From: Sphingomonas adhaesiva
GTDB lineage: Bacteria > Pseudomonadota > Alphaproteobacteria > Sphingomonadales > Sphingomonadaceae
DNA: 54,092 nt
Assembly (NCBI RefSeq): GCF_002374855.1
Contig: NZ_NWVC01000011.1
Location: 1-54,092, forward strand
Reading direction: 5' to 3'
This document shows, piece by piece, positions 24,862 to 33,260 of this stretch. A program made the position numbers and the translations under genes. Positions within the stretch are counted from its first letter, which is position 1, and every line of letters starts with the position of its first letter. The notes beneath the pieces are model-generated. The model searched no databases. It was not told the origin of the DNA and saw only the letters and a list, made by a program, of their open reading frames with translations.

Positions 24862-25746
24862 TTATATGGCGTCCCGCTTATATTTGTCGGCGGTGCTCTG
24901 CGTCACGGAGTGGCGGCTTCGCAGGCCGAAGTTCGCGCGGATGAAGTCGCCGGCTTGACGCGTCCTCGCGCCTACGAACGCCTGGGCATGTCCCACGGTC
25001 GACCGGTTCTGCCGCGTGATCAGTTCTCGCTCGGGTAGGCTCACGATCCGATTTGCCAGCGTAGTGGACCCGGCAGCAACGAAGAGGGTCTCCGGTCCGA
25101 TCGGAAGAGTGACATAGGACGAGGCACTACCAAGCCAGGCGAAGCTGACCGGCACGTCGAGCGGCCAATCGGAGACGAACAATTCCCGGCGATTGTTCGT
25201 CTTGATTATGCGCCAGTCCATGTTGATGAACGCTCGTCCGCGATCCGCGTCGTCGATGACCAAGCGCAGGACTTCCATCTGAAGCGCGCTCACGGCCTCG
25301 GGCGGCAGCGCCCCATCGTCGCCGCGCAGCACGGACTTCGCGGCCTCTGCGCTTGCGAGAGCGCCGACGGCGTCCTTCATGCCGCGCATATCCAGCGGTG
25401 TCCGGAACCACAGCGACATGACGAACCGGCCCCAATCCGAGCATTGCGCGTCGCTGAGCGAGTTGACCTTGCCGTCGAGGAGCAGCGCGTGAACCTTGGC
25501 CGCAGCGTCATCGATCACCTGCATGAACAGGGTTTCCATCTGCTGGGCATGCTCGGGCGGGAACCCGATCGTCTTGTACAGGTCCCGCTCGAAGCAGACG
25601 CTCTTGGGTGATGCAGGACTGCTCTCGATCTCCCCGATCCGATTGCGCCGATAGCGCAGCAGGGTGTCGCCATCCTTCCACTGGTCGAGGAGGAACTGCG
25701 GGATGAAGTGATGCCGGGACGGAGGGTTCTGTGGCTTGGATTGCAC
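24862..25746 (-). CDS. DUF4238 domain protein
   Basis: This 294-residue protein opens with the DUF4238 signature HHFIPQFLLDQW and continues with a helical domain. Other family-like segments are SVCFERDLYKT and WRIIKTNNRRELFVSDWP. The function of the family is not established, though members are common in mobile and defence-rich regions. The start is GTG with no clear ribosome site. The preceding gene on this strand ends 12 bases before it, so the two are probably one transcript. No membrane segment or signal peptide is seen. Confidence 0.7.
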   Translation of the reverse strand: MQSKPQNPPSRHHFIPQFLLDQWKDGDTLLRYRRNRIGEIESSPASPKSVCFERDLYKTIGFPPEHAQQMETLFMQVIDDAAAKVHALLLDGKVNSLSDAQCSDWGRFVMSLWFRTPLDMRGMKDAVGALASAEAAKSVLRGDDGALPPEAVSALQMEVLRLVIDDADRGRAFINMDWRIIKTNNRRELFVSDWPLDVPVSFAWLGSASSYVTLPIGPETLFVAAGSTTLANRIVSLPERELITRQNRSTVGHAQAFVGARTRQAGDFIRANFGLRSRHSVTQSTADKYKRDAI

Positions 25747-25758
25747 GGTGTCTGTGGT

Positions 25759-26685
25759 TCAAGAGGGATGAGCAAGTGAGGCGAGTAGCTTGCGCGCGCC
25801 TTGCGGGGTGACCTTCAACAGGCGCGCGACAGCGGCCGGCTGAAGGCCCGGATAGGCAAGCTGCAGGCGGGCAAGGAGAGGGGCCTTGCTCCGCTTCGTG
25901 ACGGCCAGATCGGTCTGGATGCGCGACGCCGCACGCTCGATCGCGTCGAGGTCGCGCAAGCCAGCATGCGCCGTCCGACCGATCGCCTGGGCCAAGGTCT
26001 CTGCCAGATCGGCGGGGGAGGGGGGCAGAAACTTGGACATCAGGATGAACGAGGGGATCACGCGGGTCGTGAAGCCAGCGCGGCACAGCATCCGCGGTAC
26101 GGCGGCGGCGATCAGCCAGTTTCGATCGCGTCCACGGGGAGGCAGCTCGAGAGCGCGACCATCGACGCTGACGACATCCCAGCTGCCTGGTGCCGCTGGT
26201 TCGGTCAGCGCGAACAGCTGGAAAATGCGGTTGGCGACAGAGAGGAGGTCACCGGAAGGGAAGGGGGCGTCCGCCACGGTTCGCAGCTGTCGCCACATCG
26301 GCCCGAAGTGCGCCAAGTCTTCGGCCGCATAAACCTTCGCCTCGGTGCGGTCATCGAGTACCGTACGGAGCACGTTGAGCGTGGCGCGGCCGAGCGAATC
26401 CTTGAGATCCTCGTCGCGGCTGAGCGCAAGGTGGAAGACGGCGGCAACCGAGATCGGATCGTTGAGGCCTTCGGAAGCGCGGGGAGGGGGTGTGCGGCCG
26501 GCGATCCAGTCCTGCAGGTCGCGCACCGCGATCGGCACGCCGGCGAGGCCGGCCAGGACGGTGGCGCCTTCCAGGCGCGAGAGCGCGAGAAAGATGTCGG
26601 CGCATGGACTACCGTGCAATCGGCCATCGAGGCGCCCGAGCAGGAGCAGGCTGTCGTCGGCGCGCAGGTTGTCTGTCCGCGTCAT
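25759..26685 (-). CDS. Plasmid-associated HTH protein, RHE_PE00001-like
   Basis: This 308-residue protein resembles a group of plasmid-borne proteins first named from Rhizobium (DUF1612/HTH type). Visible features are LSRLEGATVLAGL and VRDLQDWIAGRTPP near the N-terminus, a middle helical region, and a C-terminal helix-turn-helix-like end (AVARLLKVTPQGARKLLASL). No catalytic motif is clear. The position beside parAB and a recombinase suggests plasmid maintenance or regulation. The family name is from memory and has not been checked by search. Confidence 0.55.
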   Translation of the reverse strand: MTRTDNLRADDSLLLLGRLDGRLHGSPCADIFLALSRLEGATVLAGLAGVPIAVRDLQDWIAGRTPPPRASEGLNDPISVAAVFHLALSRDEDLKDSLGRATLNVLRTVLDDRTEAKVYAAEDLAHFGPMWRQLRTVADAPFPSGDLLSVANRIFQLFALTEPAAPGSWDVVSVDGRALELPPRGRDRNWLIAAAVPRMLCRAGFTTRVIPSFILMSKFLPPSPADLAETLAQAIGRTAHAGLRDLDAIERAASRIQTDLAVTKRSKAPLLARLQLAYPGLQPAAVARLLKVTPQGARKLLASLAHPS

Positions 26686-26765
26686 AGGATGGCGACAATG
26701 CCATGGCGGGAAACCAAAGTCAGCAGTTCGTTTCTACATCCGTGACCTCCCGAAAGTGGACATTC

Positions 26766-26781
26766 GATAATTGCAGTTATC
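26766..26781. promoter_or_regulatory. Imperfect palindrome upstream of recombinase
   Basis: GATAATTGCAGTTATC has 8-base arms with one mismatched pair. It precedes a TTGACC-like -35 element and the recombinase gene. It could be an operator or part of a recombination site used by that enzyme. Confidence 0.4.
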
Positions 26782-26847
26782 ACATAAGCGGATTTGACCG
26801 TTCTTTATAAGGTGGGCTACAAGCGCGGCTGAGGAGCGAGGCGCGTC

Positions 26848-28086
26848 GTGAGCACCGAAACCGCCCGGGAAGGGCCAGAAATCCCCGTAGCGCCGCCTGA
26901 GGCTGTCCTGCCGGCCGTCAGGGCGCCGGCCGACCTTGCGTGGACGATCGTGCAGATGCGCGCCGGCGAGCGCATCACCGTCAACGAGGGCCTGATCGCC
27001 GCCTATCAGGCCGCTTCATCGCCCCATAGCATCCGTGCGCTCAAGTCCGACGTCGAGGCGTTCGATGCGTGGTGTAGGCGCAACAACCGGATTGCACTGC
27101 CGGCGACGGCCGAGACGGTGGCCGACTATCTCGACTCGCGGGCAGGCAAGGGGAGCCGCCCAGCCTCGCTATCCCGCTACAAGGCGTCGATCGCCAAGAT
27201 CCATCAGTTGCTCGAACTCAAGGACCCAACCCCCGCGCCGCTGGTGAAGCTGCGGCTGCAAGCGGTGCGCCGTGAGAAGGGCGCAGCGCAGAAGCAGGCA
27301 AGGCCGCTGCGGTTCAAGGGGCCGGTGCGCGACGTGGAACGCGACAAGGCGCGTGGTCTCAACGTCCGGGCGCTGCTCGAGAGCTGCGGAAACGATCTGC
27401 CGGGGCTGCGCGATCGCGCGCTGCTGTCTGCCGCCTATGACACCGGCCTGCGTGCGTCCGAGTTGGTAGCCGTGGCCATCGAGCATATCGAAGAGGCGAT
27501 CGATCCCGAGGCGCGGCTGCTGCAGATCCTGCGCAGCAAGGGCGATCAAGACGGGGAGGGGGCAACCGCCTATCTCAGCCCGCGTACCGTGTCGGCGATC
27601 GCGGCCTGGACCGAAGCGGCCGGGATCACGGCGGGGCCGCTGTTCCGGCGGGTGCAGGTGCGGCGCTACAAGGCGCGCGCCGCCGTGCGCGGTCGGCCGA
27701 TCGACAGCATCTCGGGGCGGGAGACCTGGGATCTGCGCAAGACGCTGCCCAGGCCTGCGGTGAAGGCGCGGGTCGAATATGACATCGGCACCGTCGCGCT
27801 GCACCCGGGTTCGATCGGGCCGATCTTCCGCTCGATCATCCAGCGCGCGTTCGATCGTGGCGCTCTGCCCGACCTCACAGCCGAGGATCTGGCGCGGCTG
27901 CTCAAGGGCATCAGCGCGCACTCGACGCGGATCGGGCTGAACCAGGATCTGTTTGCGAGCGGAGAGGATCTGGCTGGGATCATGGATGCATTGCGGTGGA
28001 AGTCACCGCGAATGCCACTCGCCTATAATCGCAACCTTGCTGCAGAGCAGGGCGCAGCGGGCAGGCTGATGGCGAAGATCGGCTGA
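26848..28086 (+). CDS. Tyrosine site-specific recombinase
   Basis: This 412-residue XerC/XerD-type recombinase has a core-binding domain (TVNEGLIAAYQAASSPHSIRALKSD; ADYLDSRAGKGSRPASLSRYKASI) and a complete catalytic set: Arg in YDTGLRASELVAVAI, HxxR in SAHSTRIGLNQDLF and the nucleophile Tyr in RMPLAYNRNL. GTG at 26848 has GAGGAGCGAGG before it. On a plasmid such an enzyme usually resolves multimers so copies can be partitioned; integration of an element is the alternative. It ends the backbone block and is followed by unrelated accessory DNA. Confidence 0.85.
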   Translation: MSTETAREGPEIPVAPPEAVLPAVRAPADLAWTIVQMRAGERITVNEGLIAAYQAASSPHSIRALKSDVEAFDAWCRRNNRIALPATAETVADYLDSRAGKGSRPASLSRYKASIAKIHQLLELKDPTPAPLVKLRLQAVRREKGAAQKQARPLRFKGPVRDVERDKARGLNVRALLESCGNDLPGLRDRALLSAAYDTGLRASELVAVAIEHIEEAIDPEARLLQILRSKGDQDGEGATAYLSPRTVSAIAAWTEAAGITAGPLFRRVQVRRYKARAAVRGRPIDSISGRETWDLRKTLPRPAVKARVEYDIGTVALHPGSIGPIFRSIIQRAFDRGALPDLTAEDLARLLKGISAHSTRIGLNQDLFASGEDLAGIMDALRWKSPRMPLAYNRNLAAEQGAAGRLMAKIG

Positions 28087-28207
28087 TGGGGTCGCTGGTC
28101 GACTCGATTGCAGGAGGGCGTCGCTCCCCAAGCAACCTCATCGGACCGGCATGAGCTTATGGAGCTGGCCGGTGGCCCTTGCCAGCAGCGGCACAATGGT
28201 CCGTGTT

Positions 28208-29503
28208 TCAGGGAAGGGGGCTTGAGATCGCCTTGATGGCCTTCAATCCCGTTCCAAAACGAGCGATCGCGTCCCTGTTTCTCTCCAGCTCGCCATAGGG
28301 CAGATAGGCGAAGTCGAGATCGGCAATACGGCTGAAAGCCGGGCGACGGAGTTGCGCGCGAACGTCCTGCTCGCGCGCATTCGGTGCGACCAGGAATAGC
28401 CCGGCGGCAGCGTGCAGATCGCTCCCCGACAGCGCCAGATCGAGCATGCGCACGATCCCCGAGTAGATCGAGGTCGAATGTTCAACCTCGAACGCGGCGG
28501 CGACGCCGTCGCCACCCTTCGCCAGCCACAACACGTCGATGAGGCGGATCGAGTCCGCTCCGGGAGAGGTCGCAATGGCGTCTGGAAGGCGCTCGAGGCA
28601 TCCCTGTCCAAGCGGGCAGCCAGCGTGAAGTCGACCGCGGTCATTGGCGGCGATCCACACATCGTAACCGAGGGCATGGCCGAGGTCGCGCAGCCAGGCC
28701 TGGATTTCGGCGTGCGTGCGATCGGTTTCGCCCTGCGCGGCGGCTGTCTTGTCGAGCCGGCTTGCCTCCGCTCTGGCATGTTCCAATCTGCCGAGCCAGT
28801 CGTCGGCCGCCGTTGCGTCATCCTCCAGCGGTGGCGCGGGATAGCGGCCCGAGCCAATGTCGAACAACAGTCCGCCGATCGCGCCGAGATCGTTGGAGAG
28901 CAACTCGCGGTAACGGTCGTTGAGGTCGAGGATGCCGGCGCGCATGGCGAGAAAATGATCCCATGACCCGAGCTTCACCTTGGCGCCGGTGACGGCATTG
29001 TAGCCCTTGACGATCGCGGTATTGAAGGGCGGCACCAGCGTCGGGTGAAGGAAATAGAGCAGGTTGGCCGCCGCCGGCCCCAGCCCCTTGATCTTGAGCG
29101 CGTCTATGCTGCGGATGTGGCTGATGATCTCCTCGGCGGTATCGCAGCACGAGCAATTGTCGAGCAGGCGACCGAACGCCCGCTGGTTGTCCGGGCTTTC
29201 GTAGATGTCTGGAATGCGCAGCTTGGGCTTCCACAGCCAGGCATGGTCGGCGCCCTTGAAGATCTGCCGCTGTTCGGCGATCGAGTGGACAACCGTTTCC
29301 AGTGACGAGCCGCGATAGGCGACGCCGAACCGCCCACTTTCGATTTCTGCGACCACCTGCTGCAGCCCGCGACGGATGGAGCGGAAGTTTTTCAGCCGTT
29401 CGTCCCACAGAAACCAGGAGCGATAGGTGGCGCCGGGATCGTCTCGCCAACGACGGACAAGCTCGCTCACGAGATCATGATGTGTCGCGGGTAACAAGGT
29501 CAT
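28208..29503 (-). CDS. Unrecognised protein with HhH-like and PD-(D/E)XK-like regions
   Basis: This 431-residue protein belongs to no family I can name. Residues ~125-175 contain a helix-hairpin-helix-like segment (LKIKGLGPAAANLLYFL) like that of DNA glycosylases. Residues ~265-360 look like a restriction-endonuclease fold: a helix (IQAWLRDLGHALGYDVW), Asp323 in IRLIDVLWL, then a strand with Glu339 and Glu341 (AAFEVEHSTSIYSG). The usual catalytic Lys is replaced by Glu. This suggests DNA binding and perhaps cleavage. ATG at 29503 is chosen; a TTG 72 bases upstream is possible. It stands alone between the recombinase and copper genes. Confidence 0.6.
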   Translation of the reverse strand: MTLLPATHHDLVSELVRRWRDDPGATYRSWFLWDERLKNFRSIRRGLQQVVAEIESGRFGVAYRGSSLETVVHSIAEQRQIFKGADHAWLWKPKLRIPDIYESPDNQRAFGRLLDNCSCCDTAEEIISHIRSIDALKIKGLGPAAANLLYFLHPTLVPPFNTAIVKGYNAVTGAKVKLGSWDHFLAMRAGILDLNDRYRELLSNDLGAIGGLLFDIGSGRYPAPPLEDDATAADDWLGRLEHARAEASRLDKTAAAQGETDRTHAEIQAWLRDLGHALGYDVWIAANDRGRLHAGCPLGQGCLERLPDAIATSPGADSIRLIDVLWLAKGGDGVAAAFEVEHSTSIYSGIVRMLDLALSGSDLHAAAGLFLVAPNAREQDVRAQLRRPAFSRIADLDFAYLPYGELERNRDAIARFGTGLKAIKAISSPLP

Positions 29504-29751
29504 ACTGGCTGGGTCATCTAAACTGGGCTCCTTGCCGTTCAGGCTATCGCGAGCAAGGGCGGCTTGCACGTTCAATGTGCGATCCGCGAAGCGTGCTCAA
29601 ATTGTCGGTGATCGCGCAGGGAAACGCCGCTGGCATTGGGCGTTGCCGGTCGCAACCGTCGACCGGGCGCACAGCCAGGCAGACGGCCGGCACGGGCGTC
29701 GCCGCCCGGGAGCGGCGACGCAACCAGCTTTTTCCGGTCGAACTTAGCGGA

Positions 29752-29965
29752 TCACTGCTTTGCGATCGCGGTGACCTCGCCATCGCTGCCCTTGAGCGAG
29801 AGGTCGAAATCGACCTTGTCGCCGACCTTGACCGCATCGGTGATCGACGGCGCGGCCTTGAACGCCATCGTCATCGCGGGCCACTTGGCCTCCGGGATCG
29901 GACCATGATCGAGCGTGATCGTGCCTGCCGCCTTGTCGATCGCGGTGACGGTGCCATGCGATCCG
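29752..29965 (-). pseudogene. cusB: CusB C-terminal CusF-like copper-binding domain, remnant
   Basis: The last ~70 residues of a copper-efflux adaptor survive: GTVTAIDKAAGTITLDHGPI, then the copper-binding segment EAKWPAMTMAFKA and DAVKVGDKVDFDLSL. Trp plus two Met in this block is the CusF signature, often fused to the end of CusB-type adaptors. It has no start of its own and is joined out of frame to the middle of cusC. The rest of cusB and any cusA are absent, so RND copper efflux is lost here. Confidence 0.8.
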
Positions 29966-30730
29966 CGCGTCCTGCGCGCGCACGGCGGGAAGCGCATCGA
30001 TCCCGGCCCGCAGCCGGATCGGATCGACATCGAGTATCGGCGGGTCGCCCGTCGCCTGCGGGTCGGGGTCGCCGGTATAGCGCGCGAGCCGGGCCCGCGC
30101 CTGCGCCACCACCGCAGCCATCTCGGCGCGGCGATCGGCGATGGCGGCGCGGAGCTGGTCGGGCTCGAGCGCCTGGCTCGGGCGCGCGCTGCCCGACGCC
30201 AGGCGTGCGGTCACGGTCTTCTGCAGGTCGTCGAGACTGGCATCGAGCAGGTCGAGCTGCCGGAGCCGGCGTTCGCCATAATAGAGATCGATCCATGCGA
30301 GCGCGGTCTCGAGCCGCACGTTGCGGCCTTCGACCAGCTCGCCCGCCTCGGCGACACCGATATCGGCCGCGGCGCGCGCGGCGCGTGCATGGCGCTTGGC
30401 GAGATTGGGGAAGGCCTGGCTGAACCCGATCGTCGCCATGGTGAAATCGTCGCGCGTGAAGCTGCCGGCATTGGGGCCGCTCACCGGGAAGTTCTGCAGG
30501 CCCAGGTCGAGCGTCGGATCGGGCAGGCGATCGGCCGCGACCGCCGAGGAGCGGGCGCCAGCTGTCGCCGCCGCGCGCGCCTTGAGGCTTGGCGCATTGG
30601 CGGCAGCGAGCCTCAGTGCCTGCTCGTAGGTGAGCGGGCCGGCCGACACCGGCACGGCCCAGGCGCTCGCAAGCGTCGCACCGAGAGAGAGCAACAGGCG
30701 TCGCATAGCGCGCCTCGGCATCATGATCAT
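29955..30730 (-). pseudogene. cusC: CusC/TolC-like outer membrane efflux gene, 3' end lost
   Basis: About 258 residues of an outer membrane factor remain. They include a signal peptide (RRLLLSLGATLASAWAVPVSA), the helical TolC-type start (LTYEQALRLAAANAPSLKAR) and coiled-coil helices with Ala-rich repeats. After PAVRAQDARIA the frame enters CusF-coding DNA in the wrong phase and continues as Arg/Asp/His-rich nonsense. About 150 residues of the normal barrel are missing. ATG at 30730 has GAGGGG nine bases before it; other Met codons nearby are possible. Break point is within about a dozen bases of 29960. Confidence 0.82.
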
Positions 30731-30793
30731 GGATATCATCCCCTCATGACAGAGGCGGCGCGCCAACATGTGACGCGCCGCTCCGGAGTGGGT

Positions 30794-31051
30794 TTAGCCC
30801 TTGTCCGACCTGACTGCGCCGCGCATGCAGTCGGCGGCGCTTGCCTGCATCATCGCGCAATCGCAGCTGGCGATGTCCCGGCTCTCGGGCACCCATATGC
30901 GGACACGCGCAGGGCCGGTCGCCCGCGGACCATATTGCGGCGCCGCCCGCCATTCCCAATGGCCCTGCGGCGTGCGGCTCGCGTCGGCTGCAAGCGCAGG
31001 CGCGGCGAGACCGAGGGCCGCCACAAGGGCGGCCGGAAGTATTTTGGTCAT
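30794..31051 (-). CDS. Small secreted protein of copper cluster
   Basis: This 85-residue protein has a signal peptide (KILPAALVAALGLAAPALAA), leaving a ~65-residue mature part with a WEWRAAPQYGP segment and a Cys/Met-bearing end (SCDCAMMQASAADCMRG). The CxC and nearby Met could bind metal. I do not recognise the family. It lies just before the cusC remnant on the same strand and so was probably the first gene of the efflux operon. ATG at 31051 starts the signal peptide. Confidence 0.6.
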   Translation of the reverse strand: MTKILPAALVAALGLAAPALAADASRTPQGHWEWRAAPQYGPRATGPARVRIWVPESRDIASCDCAMMQASAADCMRGAVRSDKG

Positions 31052-31127
31052 CACGAAAACCTTTGACTGAAAAGAAGGAAACCGGGCTGCGCGCATCGAT
31101 CGATGCGCGCAGCCCGTGCTCGTTCAA

Positions 31128-31490
31128 TCAGGCAAGGCTGGTGGGAGGATCCGGCTCGGGCACAACCGCCTTGCCGGTCAATATCGTATCGGTCGTCCAG
31201 AAGCTGGGCGCGTCGTAGAGACGCGCAGGCGCAATGCCGCCTGTCAGGTCAGCTGCGACCAGCGGGATCACGCACCCCATCGCGGCGATGCAATCGAGCG
31301 TCAGGCCCTTGCAAGGCTTTTCGCTGGGCGCAGGATGCTGCTTGGCCATCATCGCCATGCAGTCCGCATCCATGCCCTTGGCCAGCGGCGCGCCTGCCGC
31401 CTCAGGCACGCTGTGCGCGGCCGCCATCTGGGCTCCGAAGAGACCGGACAGCGCTCCGATGACGAGCAGAAGCGCGAGCAGGCGTTTCAC
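31128..31490 (-). CDS. Small exported Cys/Met-containing protein
   Basis: This 120-residue protein has an N-terminal signal or anchor (LLALLLVIGALSGLFGAQMAAA). The mature part carries DADCMAMMAKQHP, KPCKGLTLDCIAAMGC and a Pro-rich tail. Spacing of Cys and Met resembles small secreted proteins common in copper clusters of sphingomonads, often annotated as hypothetical. It may bind copper in the periplasm. It reads in the same direction as cusC' and the DUF411 gene. Confidence 0.6.
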   Translation of the reverse strand: MKRLLALLLVIGALSGLFGAQMAAAHSVPEAAGAPLAKGMDADCMAMMAKQHPAPSEKPCKGLTLDCIAAMGCVIPLVAADLTGGIAPARLYDAPSFWTTDTILTGKAVVPEPDPPTSLA

Positions 31491-31541
31491 GAACGACTAT
31501 TCTAGCGCGCTGGCACCGAAGTTACAAATGGAGCTTTCCCC

Positions 31542-31979
31542 TCAGTGCCTTGCGAACACGCGCTGGCCAGACGGGCCGAATGCTACCACCTGATAGGACT
31601 GTGCCGGCTGACTGGGGATCTCCATGCCCGGTGATCCCAAAGGCATTCCCGCAACGGCAAGGCCAGCCACCCCGCGCGGGCGCACTGCCAGAACCCGCTT
31701 GATGTCATTGATGGGCACATGCCCCTCGAACACCATGCCGTCGATCACGGCGGTGTGGCAGGAGGCGAGACGCAGCGGCACACCATGCGAGCGCTGGAAG
31801 GAAGATCGCGAGCGGTCGTCGACGATCGTGACGGAACGCTTGAACTGTGCGCGGATCTGCGCGGCCCACTTTTCGCAGCAGCCACAGCCGGGATCGCGAT
31901 GCACGAGGATCGGCGTCGCAGAGCTGGCCGCTGTCGCCATGAAGATGGCGGCCAGCGCCGCGATCGCCTGCTTCTTCAT
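31542..31979 (-). CDS. DUF411 periplasmic metal-binding protein (copy 1)
   Basis: This 145-residue protein of the DUF411 family has a signal peptide (AIAALAAIFMATAASSA), then the family signature VHRDPGCGCCEKWA. Later conserved elements are LASCHTAVIDG, FEGHVP and VAGMPLGSPGME. The CxCC and later Cys suggest a metal site, and DUF411 genes are frequent in copper-resistance clusters. Its paralogue at 48730 shares all these motifs. It follows the DUF305 gene on the same strand by 27 bases, so both are probably driven by the sigma-type promoter upstream. Confidence 0.85.
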   Translation of the reverse strand: MKKQAIAALAAIFMATAASSATPILVHRDPGCGCCEKWAAQIRAQFKRSVTIVDDRSRSSFQRSHGVPLRLASCHTAVIDGMVFEGHVPINDIKRVLAVRPRGVAGLAVAGMPLGSPGMEIPSQPAQSYQVVAFGPSGQRVFARH

Positions 31980-32006
31980 CTTTCGAATCTCAAGTTCCTG
32001 CTTCGG

Positions 32007-32399
32007 TCACTGTGTCCGCTTGCCATGCTCACGCAGCCAGGCTTGCAGTTCGTCGATTTCGCGTCGCTGTTCGGCAGAGCTCTTGGTGGCCATGTCGCGA
32101 ACCTTGGCGTCGCGCGTTTCGCGGAGCACGATCTGTGACATGGCGATCGCGCCGCGGTGATGCTCGATCATCTTGCGGGCCCAGGTCTCGGTCGCATCGG
32201 TGCCAACGGCCGACATCATCTTACGATGCATCTCTATTTCGGCACGCGGGTATGGATTGGCGGGTGTCGGTTTCATCATGCCCGTGTCGGAGTGGCCCAT
32301 CTTGCCATGATCCATGCCGTGCATGGCCTCCTGGGCGAGGACCGGGCCGGCGGCCAGCAGTAAGAGGGGAGCGAACGCCATTCCTGATCTTTTCAACAT
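32007..32399 (-). CDS. DUF305 periplasmic copper-associated protein
   Basis: This 130-residue protein has a signal peptide ending in VLAQ, a Met/His-rich stretch (MHGMDHGKMGHSDTGMMK) and a DUF305 four-helix domain with MHRKMMSAV, ARKMIEHHRGAIAMSQIVL and EIDELQAWL. His and Met residues in this domain are likely metal ligands. ATG at 32399 is favoured over an upstream one because AAAGGAGACG precedes it. It is first after a strong copy of the shared sigma promoter and is followed by DUF411. Confidence 0.85.
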   Translation of the reverse strand: MLKRSGMAFAPLLLLAAGPVLAQEAMHGMDHGKMGHSDTGMMKPTPANPYPRAEIEMHRKMMSAVGTDATETWARKMIEHHRGAIAMSQIVLRETRDAKVRDMATKSSAEQRREIDELQAWLREHGKRTQ

Positions 32400-32422
32400 C
32401 GTCTCCTTTGTTGCCACTAGGT

Positions 32423-32449
32423 AATACGCACCGTGAAGGCGGAGCCCTC
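32423..32449 (-). promoter_or_regulatory. Putative ECF sigma promoter of DUF305-DUF411
   Basis: On the minus strand GAGGGC (32444-32449), 14 bases, GCGTATT (32423-32429), 24 bases before the DUF305 start. It has the same elements and spacing as the copC promoter. Confidence 0.7.
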
Positions 32450-32759
32450 ACGCTTGGGGGGAAACGGCGTAACCCACCACATCTGTCAAAGGTGCCCGGA
32501 ACCAAGTGGGCGCACCCGGACAGATCAGTTGCAACCAATGCTGGACGACGCCCACCGAGGAGTCGGCAGGTGCCATCCGTTTGGCGAGGTACGGACAAAT
32601 CAACGACGGTCCCAGGCGGCTCTACTCAAACCGACAGTCGCTGCGAACAATACGTATACCGAGCTTGGACCCGGGACCATACTCCTGACGGCGAAGAAAC
32701 AAAGTCTCCCCCTCGAGAGATCGAGCGGCAGTGTTCAACACTTCTCAGAGGAGTCCAAG
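32450..32759 (+). other. Intergenic region with a shared CGTATAC motif
   Basis: No gene is seen. Near 32643-32659 is GCGAACAATACGTATACC, whose core TACGTATAC recurs about 100 bases before the genes at 40388 and 40997. Here it is about 100 bases before a small secreted-protein gene. The rest holds no recognisable element. Confidence 0.5.
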
Positions 32760-33116
32760 ATGATCAAGAAATCCATCATGGTTGCGCTCGCCGGCATCTC
32801 GATGCTCGCAGCGGTCCCTTCATTCGCTCAGGGTATCGGACATACCTTCTTCATGCGCGGCTCGATCGTCGACACGGGCAGCAACGGCACGGTCGTCTGC
32901 ATCGGAAAGGCCGATGGCGCCGAGGTCGGCCAAAAGCTCGAGGTCTATCGCGTCGTGACCCATCCGGGTCCGTCCAAAGGCGTGGCGCCGACTTATCACC
33001 GCCAGCTCATCGGCCATGTGACGATCGATCATATCTTCGATGATCACTTCGCGCACGTGTCCGTCGCCGACGGTACGCCTGCCAAGCACGACATCGTCGA
33101 GCTTCGCAAGAACTGA
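32760..33116 (+). CDS. Small secreted protein, QGIGH family (copy 1)
   Basis: This 118-residue protein has a signal peptide (IMVALAGISMLAAVPSFAQ) and a ~95-residue mature domain beginning QGIGHTFFMRGSIV. Conserved with the paralogue at 41546 are VCIGKADGAEVGQKLEVYR, a HRQLIGHV segment and IFDDHFAHVSVADGT. The pattern of short strands suggests a small beta-barrel, and clustered His and Asp could bind metal. I cannot name the family. ATG at 32760 starts the signal peptide. It stands alone ahead of a MerR regulator and has a CGTATAC motif upstream. Confidence 0.7.
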   Translation: MIKKSIMVALAGISMLAAVPSFAQGIGHTFFMRGSIVDTGSNGTVVCIGKADGAEVGQKLEVYRVVTHPGPSKGVAPTYHRQLIGHVTIDHIFDDHFAHVSVADGTPAKHDIVELRKN

Positions 33117-33213
33117 CGAGCCGGTGGCCCGGCGGCACAAGCTGCCCGGATGCGAGACGTCGGGGCAGCGGGCTGCCGGCGGCAACGGACCGTTCGGGGT
33201 CAAAGCGAACCGC

Positions 33214-33245
33214 TTGACCCTGGACCATGGTCCAACCGGCATGAT
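33214..33245 (+). promoter_or_regulatory. MerR-type promoter before second merR gene
   Basis: TTGACC (33214-33219) is followed by the perfect palindrome TGGACCATGGTCCA (33221-33234) and a CATGAT-like -10 at 33240-33245, a spacer of 20 bases. This is the classic MerR-family layout. It probably drives the regulator and the genes after it. Confidence 0.7.
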
Positions 33246-33260
33246 GATCGAGCGGATGAC

